From contig JANPII010000160.1 of assembly GCA_031424915.1 (NCBI GenBank), positions 1 through 7,152 of the forward strand: a DNA stretch of 7,152 bases. Reading direction: 5' to 3'. The position numbers and the translations under genes were made by a program. The notes under the pieces are model-generated. The model searched no databases, was not told the DNA's origin, and saw only the letters and a list, made by a program, of their open reading frames with translations. Source of the DNA: JANPII01 sp031424915. Its GTDB lineage: Bacteria; Pseudomonadota; Alphaproteobacteria; Rickettsiales; Midichloriaceae. This document shows, piece by piece, positions 1-6,475 of the stretch; the stretch's first letter is position 1, and every line of letters starts with the position of its first letter.

Positions 1-114
1 ATACGACGGCTTAAGCCAAATTTGCAATTAAGTCTCTTAGTCACTACTTATACCTATTAATTAAGATTTTAAAGCTTCAGACCAAGAGTCTTATATAGAA
101 GTTTGGTTTAGCTG

Positions 115-2997
115 TCAAGCATCTTTCTGCACAGAGTTGTCACTTTGCTGGGATATTTTCTCATCTAACCACGCCGCCAGAGGATACACTGCTAAGCTTG
201 ACGCAAAGGTTATAGAACATTGCGCTAAAATTGCCCCTGTTGTGTCTAACAATATACAGTAGGTAAGAGTGAAGGCCCCAAAATTGCCAATGGCGCTGCA
301 GCCAAATGCAATTAAAAAATTAATGGCCCCCTGCTTTAAGATCAGCTCTTTGTTAATTGGCTCATAGCCTGCATCTTGGTAAGCCTTGAGCCCCAATGAG
401 GAAGAAGATATAAGCGCACATAAGCTAGCACTAGCCAGAGTTGCAATGAAGGATTGAGCCATAAGTTGGGGTATAGCAGCATATTGCGGTCCTAATAGCT
501 CTAGAACAAGAGGAATCGTATTCACGCTAATAAAACTCTGAGCTGCATAAAAAATACCTACACTACCTGCTCCACCAACTGTGGCCCATGCAAGCGTAAT
601 ACCCACATATCGCAGCACTGGGTGGCTTGTCGAGTCTTTTTTAATCTCAACCACATGGAACGGCTCTGTACTCTCAGGCTTTTTTACGTCTATCCTTATC
701 TCTTCTTTCTCTATTACCAGTGGGGGAATTTTCGTTTGTTCTTTTCCTGGCCCCAGCCTTCTTGGATGGTTGCCTTCAAATTTTGCAGTATGCATTCTAG
801 CCCACCCGCCAGTTTGCTCAACCAACTGCCACCCATTCTCTTTGCATATTGCTATATAGTTTGCATGCGCAAGCCTGGAGCATCTACTTAGCATTTTGGT
901 AAAAAAGTGAGTAGGCTGAGTATCTTTAGAAATAATCTGTTGAATGGTATGAAAGACTTCTTGAGAATTCGGGCCATTACGATACATGATCATGCTTAGT
1001 AAACAGCATTTAGGATGCTTAGAATAAGAAACCAGATCTGGCTGACTCTTAGCAATTTGCACTAGCTGCGTTAGTATACCAGTAGGAAATTTCAGCTCTT
1101 TCTCGTGTGGCTGTATATCAATGGTATTTATAAAAGCTAGATTTTCGTCTGCTTGGAGTTTGTAACCTGCTTGAGTAAAAATACTCACTATTTTGATTTT
1201 ATCCGACATACTAATATTAGGATTGTTCAGCGCGCATAACAAAGGCGATAACTTCTTGCTATTCCTGGCCTGAAATTGTTGGGCCCCTTCTAATTGCATC
1301 AGCAATTTTATAGCGACAATGTTAGAGTGCATGCATGCATAATGCAGAGCGTTATTGCTAGTGCCCCCCTCAGTTGCAGTAGCGATCTCTATACTAACAT
1401 TTTGTTCATCTGGATTTTCAGACCCCAGAAGCTGGGTAAACACTTCCTTATAGCTATCTTCTTCTAATGTATTTGGTATTATCATACACATCTTTTGCAA
1501 TAATTGACTGCGCCGATTTATGTCTTCTTTAGTAGGATCAAGCGCAAGAAGCGTATAGCATTGCTTAAACTGCTGATATTTACCTAAATTCATTAAACCC
1601 AGGAGAAAACCAAATCTATAATCCTTAACGTTACCTTCAGAGCTAATATTTCCCCTATATTGTTTTATTTTGTCCACTACATCTTGCAGTGTTACACCTT
1701 GAGGCTTCTTAGGATTTATTAAAAAACACAGGGTATCAATAGCGCCATGCTCTATAGCTTGTAATTCCATTTTATGGCTTGCAGCTACCTCATCATATGT
1801 CCCTTTTACTTTCCATTTGCTTCTCTCATCCAATAAATATTGAATGACATCACGGCTATCATACTTCAAAGCCTCGGCAATCAAATCTGCCCACACTTCA
1901 GGTGTACTATTGTGCATGGATTGAAATGGAGAACAAATATTGAGGCGTGCAGCTGACATCAGCAATATATTCCACTCTTGTGGAGTGCGCATTTTCTTCT
2001 TTAAAGACCCCAAAATGTCGCCTACTTTATTTTCTGCAGTATCTTTTTTGAACTCCTGTTTTTTACAAAACTGCAATACGGTATCTATAAGGAGACGCAG
2101 CCCTTCATTCTTTACATGTTTAATAAGGCCCTGAATGATCTTTATGGCTAGATCGTCATTTTGAGCAGTAGCACTTAATTTAATTAAAGCATTCAATACC
2201 AATTCTTGGTTAGCGTTATCAATAGCCCCGATAGCATTACGACTATACAAATGACCCAACAAATCATGTTGCTCTGTTGATATTACACTTTCAGGACCTG
2301 CTAACAAACTTAAGATACTTACCACAGTAACCCCATAAGTTTGCTTCTTGGCTTTATTCATGTCATCAAGATCCTTAACTTGCCATTTAAGCAACTCTCT
2401 CAAGACGTCTAAAGAACCAAACTTCAAAGCGTTTTTGATTGCGCTTTGCTCATTACTTTTTAATACTGATGTTTTATCAGGGCTTTCTAACAAAGACTTT
2501 AAGTCTTCCACTTTATTGTTGCGTACAATAAAATTAATTTCTTTAAGAGTCTCCTCCTGGATTAATTGCGTGAGCCTTTTCTTTCTTTCCCTAACCAGCC
2601 CAGGAAGACGAGAAAACTTACCCTCTAGGTGAGGCGTATCCAGTAAATTACTGTAGTATTGAAATATTTCTTTAGCCTTATTTATTTCTCCTGCTTCAAC
2701 TTTATCAGGATGCACAACGAGAAATATTTTTCTCCTGATGAAATCAGTTACTTTCTTCTTTATGCTCTCTTCAGTCCCATCTGCTGTATCATTAAAATTT
2801 GTTATATCCACCAGCTTTAATAAGTCCAATGAAATCTGCTTATCAAAAGACGGTAAGCCATTTATGCCCTCATCTCCATAATCCTCTTGAGTATGCCAAT
2901 TGTATAATTCTTTTACCAAATTATAGCATTTCGGAAAATCCTTATTTTCCTTGTGAAGCTCAGCATTTAATTTCGCAGAAAGTTCCATTGATTTCAT
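115..2997 (-). CDS. Large J-domain-like / ankyrin-like protein with four C-terminal membrane helices; candidate host-interaction protein
   Basis: I do not recognise a named family for the full 960-residue protein. Residues ~78-121 resemble a J-domain core: a basic helix, the signature HPDK loop at 96-99, then a helix with KAKEIF and a DTP end. The wording around the loop (FLVVHPDK) recalls auxilin-type J domains more than DnaJ. Residues ~150-720 are helical; 549-570 (NALHYACMHSNIVAIKLLMQ) is a good ankyrin repeat, and 184-204 and 369-390 are weaker ankyrin-like units. A charged linker (~745-792) precedes four hydrophobic segments at about 793-822, 841-868, 889-917 and 919-944, then a short polar tail. 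There is no signal peptide. The ATG at 2997 has only a weak purine-rich upstream stretch; an ATG three codons downstream is an alternative. Ankyrin plus J-like plus membrane segments suggests, by inference, a secreted effector or membrane-anchored scaffold. Certain as a gene, uncertain in function. Confidence 0.85.
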   Translation of the reverse strand: MKSMELSAKLNAELHKENKDFPKCYNLVKELYNWHTQEDYGDEGINGLPSFDKQISLDLLKLVDITNFNDTADGTEESIKKKVTDFIRRKIFLVVHPDKVEAGEINKAKEIFQYYSNLLDTPHLEGKFSRLPGLVRERKKRLTQLIQEETLKEINFIVRNNKVEDLKSLLESPDKTSVLKSNEQSAIKNALKFGSLDVLRELLKWQVKDLDDMNKAKKQTYGVTVVSILSLLAGPESVISTEQHDLLGHLYSRNAIGAIDNANQELVLNALIKLSATAQNDDLAIKIIQGLIKHVKNEGLRLLIDTVLQFCKKQEFKKDTAENKVGDILGSLKKKMRTPQEWNILLMSAARLNICSPFQSMHNSTPEVWADLIAEALKYDSRDVIQYLLDERSKWKVKGTYDEVAASHKMELQAIEHGAIDTLCFLINPKKPQGVTLQDVVDKIKQYRGNISSEGNVKDYRFGFLLGLMNLGKYQQFKQCYTLLALDPTKEDINRRSQLLQKMCMIIPNTLEEDSYKEVFTQLLGSENPDEQNVSIEIATATEGGTSNNALHYACMHSNIVAIKLLMQLEGAQQFQARNSKKLSPLLCALNNPNISMSDKIKIVSIFTQAGYKLQADENLAFINTIDIQPHEKELKFPTGILTQLVQIAKSQPDLVSYSKHPKCCLLSMIMYRNGPNSQEVFHTIQQIISKDTQPTHFFTKMLSRCSRLAHANYIAICKENGWQLVEQTGGWARMHTAKFEGNHPRRLGPGKEQTKIPPLVIEKEEIRIDVKKPESTEPFHVVEIKKDSTSHPVLRYVGITLAWATVGGAGSVGIFYAAQSFISVNTIPLVLELLGPQYAAIPQLMAQSFIATLASASLCALISSSSLGLKAYQDAGYEPINKELILKQGAINFLIAFGCSAIGNFGAFTLTYCILLDTTGAILAQCSITFASSLAVYPLAAWLDEKISQQSDNSVQKDA

Positions 2998-3499
2998 AGC
3001 TTCTTATCTCATTTAACATTAGCAAAACCAATATTGACCATAATTGCCCTGCTGAATTTATATCATAAGCTAGGACTGTCTTAATTGGGGTTAATCATCT
3101 CTATTATTGTAGCATAACTTGGTTAAAATAACAATTAGAAAAAAAGTCTAATTATTTCTCTAGAGCCTGATGTGGAGTTGAAAGAGCCTTAATAAACTCA
3201 AACTATGAATAAGGCAATGATTATACTTAGAAAGTGCAGTAGAGTTGTCATCAACTATATTGTATATTAATTGAGTAATTGCGTGTAATACCCAGTCTAG
3301 GAAATAAGCGCACAGCAAGAATTTTTGTGGAATTTTGGCATATCATTTGAGACGCCTGCATTCAAATACTTACGCGAAAATGGTAAAATTACCAAAAAGG
3401 CTTCAAATGCATAGTTATTTCCTAAATTTGGTATTATTGGGTAAATTAGCACGAGAAGGCAGTAAGCTACCTAATCCTCACCTTGCATGTGCATTTTCA
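2998..3499. other. Divergent intergenic region, no convincing gene
   Basis: About 500 bases separate the minus-strand gene from the thiamine operon promoter. Apart from the minus-strand promoter I see no supported gene. Two symmetric elements stand out. One is a 7-bp stem, AATTAGA (3133-3139) with TCTAATT (3147-3153), around an A-rich loop next to the minus-strand -35 box. The other is the perfect palindrome TGGTAAAATTACCA (3381-3394), whose two-base centre is too tight for an RNA hairpin, so a protein-binding site is more plausible. A TTG-initiated open frame at 3335-3568 has no ribosome binding site and runs into the riboswitch, so it is not called. The region could hold a small RNA or decayed sequence, but nothing shows it. 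Confidence 0.5.
3106..3134 (-). promoter_or_regulatory. Putative sigma70 promoter of the large ankyrin-like gene
   Basis: On the minus strand a -35 box TTGTTA (3134-3129) and a -10 box TACAAT (3111-3106) are separated by exactly 17 nt. The stretch just upstream of the -35 (about 3135-3153) is nearly pure A/T and could act as an UP element. A start near 3099 would give a leader of about 100 nt before the ATG at 2997. A weaker alternative nearer the gene is TTAAGA, 16 nt, TATAAA on the same strand (about 3058-3085). Sequence match only. Confidence 0.5.
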
Positions 3500-3527
3500 T
3501 TGACATTTCTCTTATTTAAACTACAGT
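3500..3527 (+). promoter_or_regulatory. Putative sigma70 promoter of the thiamine operon
   Basis: A perfect -35 hexamer TTGACA (3500-3505) is followed after 16 nt by TACAGT (3522-3527), a 4/6 match to the -10 consensus. Predicted initiation near 3534 falls just before the TPP aptamer at 3538, exactly where a riboswitch leader should begin. That placement raises confidence in an otherwise moderate -10 match. Confidence 0.6.
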
Positions 3528-3537
3528 ACGCCTTAAG

Positions 3538-3623
3538 TCACCGGGGGTGCTTTACGCAAAAAGCGTAAGGCTGAGATAGTCCCTTAAAACCTGCTCTGGT
3601 TAATGCCTGCGGAGGGAGTGTGA
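3538..3623 (+). ncRNA. TPP (THI-box) riboswitch aptamer
   Basis: The conserved THI-box elements occur in order: GGGGTGC (3544-3550), a P3 hairpin TTACGC/GCGTAA with an A-rich loop, the CTGAGA core, then ACCTG, CTGGTTAATGCC and GCGGAGGGA. Closing P1 pairs are available between TCAC (3538-3541) and GTGA (3620-3623), or CAC with GTG one step inward. The family binds thiamine pyrophosphate and normally represses thiamine synthesis or transport genes when TPP is plentiful. It sits directly upstream of a transporter-thiE-thiL-thiD operon, which fits. One departure from consensus is GCCTGCG where GCCAGCG is usual, giving a U-U mismatch against CTGG in P5; the site with CTGCTCTGG also differs from the usual CTGATCTGG. 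Confidence 0.95.
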
Positions 3624-3692
3624 AGCAAAAGCACTATAGTGCCGGTTGCTTCTGCTTTGCTATCTCCTTTTGCAAAATACGAGGAAGATAGT
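3622..3692 (+). promoter_or_regulatory. Riboswitch expression platform with ribosome-binding-site sequestering hairpin
   Basis: The Shine-Dalgarno sequence GAGGAAG (3681-3687) lies 5-7 nt before the ATG at 3693. TATCTCC (3661-3667) can pair with GGAAGATA (3683-3690), with one bulged A, so the site can be masked. The same CTCC (3664-3667) can instead pair with GGAG (3611-3614) inside the aptamer. This suggests a switch: with TPP the aptamer keeps GGAG and the RBS is masked; without TPP the RBS is free. Between them a hairpin GAAGCAA (3622-3628)/TTGCTTC (3646-3652) encloses the palindrome GCACTATAGTGC (3631-3642). No U-tract follows it, so it is not a standard terminator. Control is inferred to be at translation. 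Confidence 0.55.
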
Positions 3693-4901
3693 ATGAAAAA
3701 ATACTTCAATAAAACCTACTTACCAGCAATGCTAGGCTCTAGTATCGAATATTACGATATAGCGTTGTATGGCTATATGGCACCGGTATTGGTAGAAGTT
3801 TTTCTGCCGCAACTTTCTAAGCTGTCGGCTTATTTTTATTACTTCTTATTTGAGTTTTTCGCCAGTCTATGCCAAGTAATGGGAGCACGTTTTTATGGCA
3901 AAATGGGAGACATTAGGGGTCGCAAAAAAGCCATGTACTATTCCATGCTGGGCACATCAGTAATTACTTTTACCATTAGTATCTTGCCAACCTACCAGCA
4001 TATAGGATTAATGGCCACTTTGCTTTTTGCATCATGCAGACTGTTACAAAGCTTCTTCTTAGGAGGAGAATATAATGGAGGCGCCATTTATTGCTTTGAA
4101 CACGAGCCTAATTGTAGAAAATATGGTGTAATTAGTGGGCTATACTGTGCCCTCACTGTTGCTGGTATTATTGCAGCAAGCATAATTGCGACTTTAATAC
4201 ACATACTAGGACCCCAATATTTTAGGCTCGCTTATGCAATAAGCTTTTTACTAGCTATATTTACATACTCTATAAGAAAAAGAATCAAGGAAACCCCAGA
4301 GTATTTAAAAATACGCAATAACTTTGCTGACAAAGAGTGTGCCAATTTTTGGTATAGGTTTGTTTCCATCGTTATAGCCTCGCTCTTTTTTGGCATGCTC
4401 TATGGATTACCAACGCGTATTTTCAATGCACTCTTACCACTGGCTACAAATATAAATATGACGCAAATCATGCTGATTAATACTTCACTCTTGTTTCTCT
4501 ATATGCTGCTTTTAGTAGCATTTGGCATTTTAGCAGATCAAATTGGCATTCAAAAAGTCATGAGTGGGGCAGCACTTACCACAGTATTTATGGCCTACCC
4601 CGCCCTTACTTTAGTTGAAACCAAGGCGGTATGGGCAATTATTCTTGCCAAAGCCATTTTTGCAACTCTAACAGCGGCATTTATGGCACCCTTCCATGCT
4701 TGGACCCAAGGGTTATTTACCACTAAAATACGGTATAGAAGTATTTCTACTGCTTATGCTGTTGGTAAATGCTGCTCTACTTTGCTATTGGCCTGCACCA
4801 TTCTTATTTTTGAATATTATCATAGCATCACCAACATTGCAGTGGTGTTGATAATAATAGCTATAATTACATGGAGAATATTTTATGAAAAACGTGCTTA
4901 A
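3693..4901 (+). CDS. MFS (MHS/ProP-like) transporter under TPP riboswitch control; predicted thiamine or thiamine-precursor importer
   Basis: This is a 402-residue integral membrane protein with about twelve hydrophobic segments, typical MFS length. The MFS motif A is clear after the second helix (GKMGDIRGRKK, residues 69-79). The N-terminal SSIEYYDIALYGY (16-28), the GGEYNGG loop (124-130) and KETPEYL in the central loop (199-205) are hallmarks of the metabolite:H+ symporter group that includes ProP, so proton-coupled uptake across the inner membrane is likely. The ATG at 3693 is chosen because GAGGAAG precedes it by 5-7 nt; an in-frame GTG at 3639 lies in the leader hairpin without a ribosome binding site and would add 18 non-conserved residues. 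It is first in the operon and its end overlaps thiE by 17 nt. Transport of thiamine, HMP or thiazole is inferred purely from the riboswitch and neighbours; family members generally carry osmolytes or organic acids. Confidence 0.88.
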   Translation: MKKYFNKTYLPAMLGSSIEYYDIALYGYMAPVLVEVFLPQLSKLSAYFYYFLFEFFASLCQVMGARFYGKMGDIRGRKKAMYYSMLGTSVITFTISILPTYQHIGLMATLLFASCRLLQSFFLGGEYNGGAIYCFEHEPNCRKYGVISGLYCALTVAGIIAASIIATLIHILGPQYFRLAYAISFLLAIFTYSIRKRIKETPEYLKIRNNFADKECANFWYRFVSIVIASLFFGMLYGLPTRIFNALLPLATNINMTQIMLINTSLLFLYMLLLVAFGILADQIGIQKVMSGAALTTVFMAYPALTLVETKAVWAIILAKAIFATLTAAFMAPFHAWTQGLFTTKIRYRSISTAYAVGKCCSTLLLACTILIFEYYHSITNIAVVLIIIAIITWRIFYEKRA

Positions 4902-5547
4902 ACTTTGTTTGGTTACTAACATGACCTCTCATCCTATATCGCAATATAAAAGCCTTATAGAACATGCAGTACGGGGAGGGGTGACTATGGTACAAATACG
5001 TGAGAAATCTACAAATTTAGCGGAAGTCAAAGCACGCGCCCAGGAGCTGCAGAAAATCTTGCGCCCATTTGGCGTCCCATTGATTATAAATGACTTTATA
5101 GAGCTAGCAGCAGAAATAGATGCAGGCGGAGTACACATAGGCCAACAAGACATGCATCCCGATGAGGCAAGAAAAATTTTAGGACCAAATAAGATCATTG
5201 GTCTTTCTATAGAGAGCTTAGAAGAACTAGAGCATAGCAATAGATTAAGTACGATAAATTATGTAACGGCAAGCGCCGTGTTTCCGAGCAAAACTAAACC
5301 TGAGTGCAAAAAAATCTGGGGAATAGAGGGCTTAAAACAAACCATATTAAATTCCCGCCATCCCGTTACCGCTATCGGCGGTATAAAGCTACATAATGTC
5401 AGAGATATCATAGAAGCCGGAGCCCAAGGCATTGCTGTTATCGGTGCGATTCATGATGCCAAAGATCCATATAGAGCTGCTCTAAACTTAAGAAATGTAC
5501 TAGACGGTGTTGATATTAATAGAAATGGTCAAGGACGAAATGCTTAG
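4885..5547 (+). CDS. thiE: Thiamine-phosphate synthase (thiamine phosphate pyrophosphorylase)
   Basis: ThiE condenses HMP pyrophosphate with thiazole (carboxy)phosphate to give thiamine phosphate, releasing pyrophosphate, in the cytoplasm. The 220 residues fit the usual 210-225 length and a TIM-barrel fold. Recognisable motifs in order are VQIREK (36-41), the pyrophosphate/Mg site IIND (67-70), GGVHIGQQDM (81-90), the flexible loop SKTKP (135-139), AIGGI (163-167) and the phosphate-binding IGAI (186-189). The usual Gly-Pro of the strand before SKTKP reads TASAVFP here, and the final motif has Gly where many homologues have Ser; both look tolerable. The ATG at 4885 has GGAG eight bases upstream, inside the transporter gene, so the two are likely translationally coupled. 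The tail after residue ~207 is polar and probably extends beyond the barrel. Confidence 0.95.
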   Translation: MKNVLKLCLVTNMTSHPISQYKSLIEHAVRGGVTMVQIREKSTNLAEVKARAQELQKILRPFGVPLIINDFIELAAEIDAGGVHIGQQDMHPDEARKILGPNKIIGLSIESLEELEHSNRLSTINYVTASAVFPSKTKPECKKIWGIEGLKQTILNSRHPVTAIGGIKLHNVRDIIEAGAQGIAVIGAIHDAKDPYRAALNLRNVLDGVDINRNGQGRNA

Positions 5548-6475
5548 TGAAGCCCGTATTATAGATTTCTTCAAACAGCAATTTCCTGCATTAGGTGGTA
5601 TTGGCGATGATGCTGCAGTATTGCCTTTATCTGATACCGAAAGTTATGTCATTAGCAAAGACTTATTACTGGAGGGAGTACACTTCAGGCATCAATATTT
5701 TGATGATGAAAGTCTGGCTCATAAAGCATTACACGTTAATTTAAGTGATATAGCTGTAATGGGAGCGGTGCCTCGCTATGTACTTTTAGGGCTAGCCATA
5801 CCCCAAGATAATAACATAGATAAATTTTTGGCAAGCTTTGCGCAACACTGTAAAACCTGTGATGTTACTTTAATTGGGGGTGATACCACCAAATCAGAAA
5901 ATGGATTATGTATTAGCGTAACAGCAATAGGAATAGCACAGAAGTCTAACATTAAGCTCCGTAGTACTGCTCGAGTAGGGAATATTGTATGCATTGCTGG
6001 CAAATTAGGCTATGCACATGTTGGTCTGCAGGCGCTTGAGCGTAGCACTCCTGGCCTGGAAGCTTTTAAAGAAGCGCTTATGAGGCCTAAGGCCAGGATA
6101 CAAGAAGGCTTATGGTTTGGTGCAAAAGCATCCGTAACAAGCATGATGGACATTTCTGACGGCTTGTTTATTGACTTACAAAGATTATGCCAAGCTTCAA
6201 AAGTGGAAGCGAAAATAGAGACAGAACAGTTGCCAGTAGCGCAAGATTTTCTTGATGCATGCAAAGTATTAGAACTAGAACCTCTTCAAGTGCAACTCAC
6301 AGGAGGAGAGGATTATGGCTTACTAGTGACTATAGATTCTAATGAATATACCGCTGTTGCTGCTGAGTTCTTCAATTTGTTTGGTTATCCCTTACTAAAG
6401 GTTGCTCGCATAAGCACAACAGGAGTGCAAAATACCTTGACCCTGAAGCCATTTTCCCATTTTGGAGAGTTATGA
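5540..6475 (+). CDS. thiL: Thiamine-monophosphate kinase
   Basis: ThiL uses ATP to phosphorylate thiamine phosphate to thiamine pyrophosphate, the last step and the product sensed by the leader riboswitch. The 311-residue length is close to E. coli ThiL. Family motifs of the PurM/ThiL fold are all present: GIGDDAAV (20-27), SKDLLLEGVHF (39-49), NLSDIAVMGA (67-76), LIGGDTT (111-117), DISDGL (204-209) and LTGGEDYGL (253-261). The acidic Mg/ATP ligands in these motifs are kept. In the second motif the common Thr before Asp is Lys (K40). I chose the ATG at 5540, preceded by AAGGA (5531-5535) and overlapping the thiE stop by 8 nt, because it starts MLSEARIIDFF as in homologues. An earlier in-frame ATG (5525) and GTG (5507) lack a ribosome binding site. 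It overlaps thiD at its stop codon. Confidence 0.95.
   Translation: MLSEARIIDFFKQQFPALGGIGDDAAVLPLSDTESYVISKDLLLEGVHFRHQYFDDESLAHKALHVNLSDIAVMGAVPRYVLLGLAIPQDNNIDKFLASFAQHCKTCDVTLIGGDTTKSENGLCISVTAIGIAQKSNIKLRSTARVGNIVCIAGKLGYAHVGLQALERSTPGLEAFKEALMRPKARIQEGLWFGAKASVTSMMDISDGLFIDLQRLCQASKVEAKIETEQLPVAQDFLDACKVLELEPLQVQLTGGEDYGLLVTIDSNEYTAVAAEFFNLFGYPLLKVARISTTGVQNTLTLKPFSHFGEL

Noticed and set aside
8..17. Palindrome GGCTTAAGCC near the window start
   Set aside because: Only three GC pairs around a four-base loop with no U-tract; a ten-base palindrome is not remarkable by itself.
73..102. Possible terminator after the large minus-strand gene (AGAC/GTCT inside CTTC/GAAG)
   Set aside because: Only two 4-bp stems separated by an unpaired stretch, and no strong U-tract on the minus strand.
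1327..1341. Short ATGC tandem repeat (GCATGCATGCAT)
   Set aside because: It lies inside the ankyrin repeat coding for YACMHS and is explained by the codons; three units are too few for a meaningful repeat.
3335..3568. 77-codon open frame upstream of and into the riboswitch
   Set aside because: It starts with TTG, has no ribosome binding site, shows no recognisable motif, and its 3' end covers the operon promoter and the TPP aptamer.
3622..3652. Intrinsic terminator in the riboswitch leader
   Set aside because: The hairpin is followed by TGCTTTGCTA rather than a U-tract, so a translational platform is preferred.
3639..3692. GTG start adding 18 residues to the transporter
   Set aside because: No ribosome binding site; the codon lies within the leader hairpin palindrome, and the ATG at 3693 has a good one at proper spacing and matches the family N-terminus.
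4929..5240. Minus-strand open frame opposite thiE, and similar frames opposite thiL, thiD and the large gene
   Set aside because: They are antisense shadows of well-supported genes with no family motifs of their own.
5507..5539. Earlier GTG (5507) or ATG (5525) start for thiL
   Set aside because: Neither has a Shine-Dalgarno sequence, and the extra residues are not like ThiL; the ATG at 5540 follows AAGGA.
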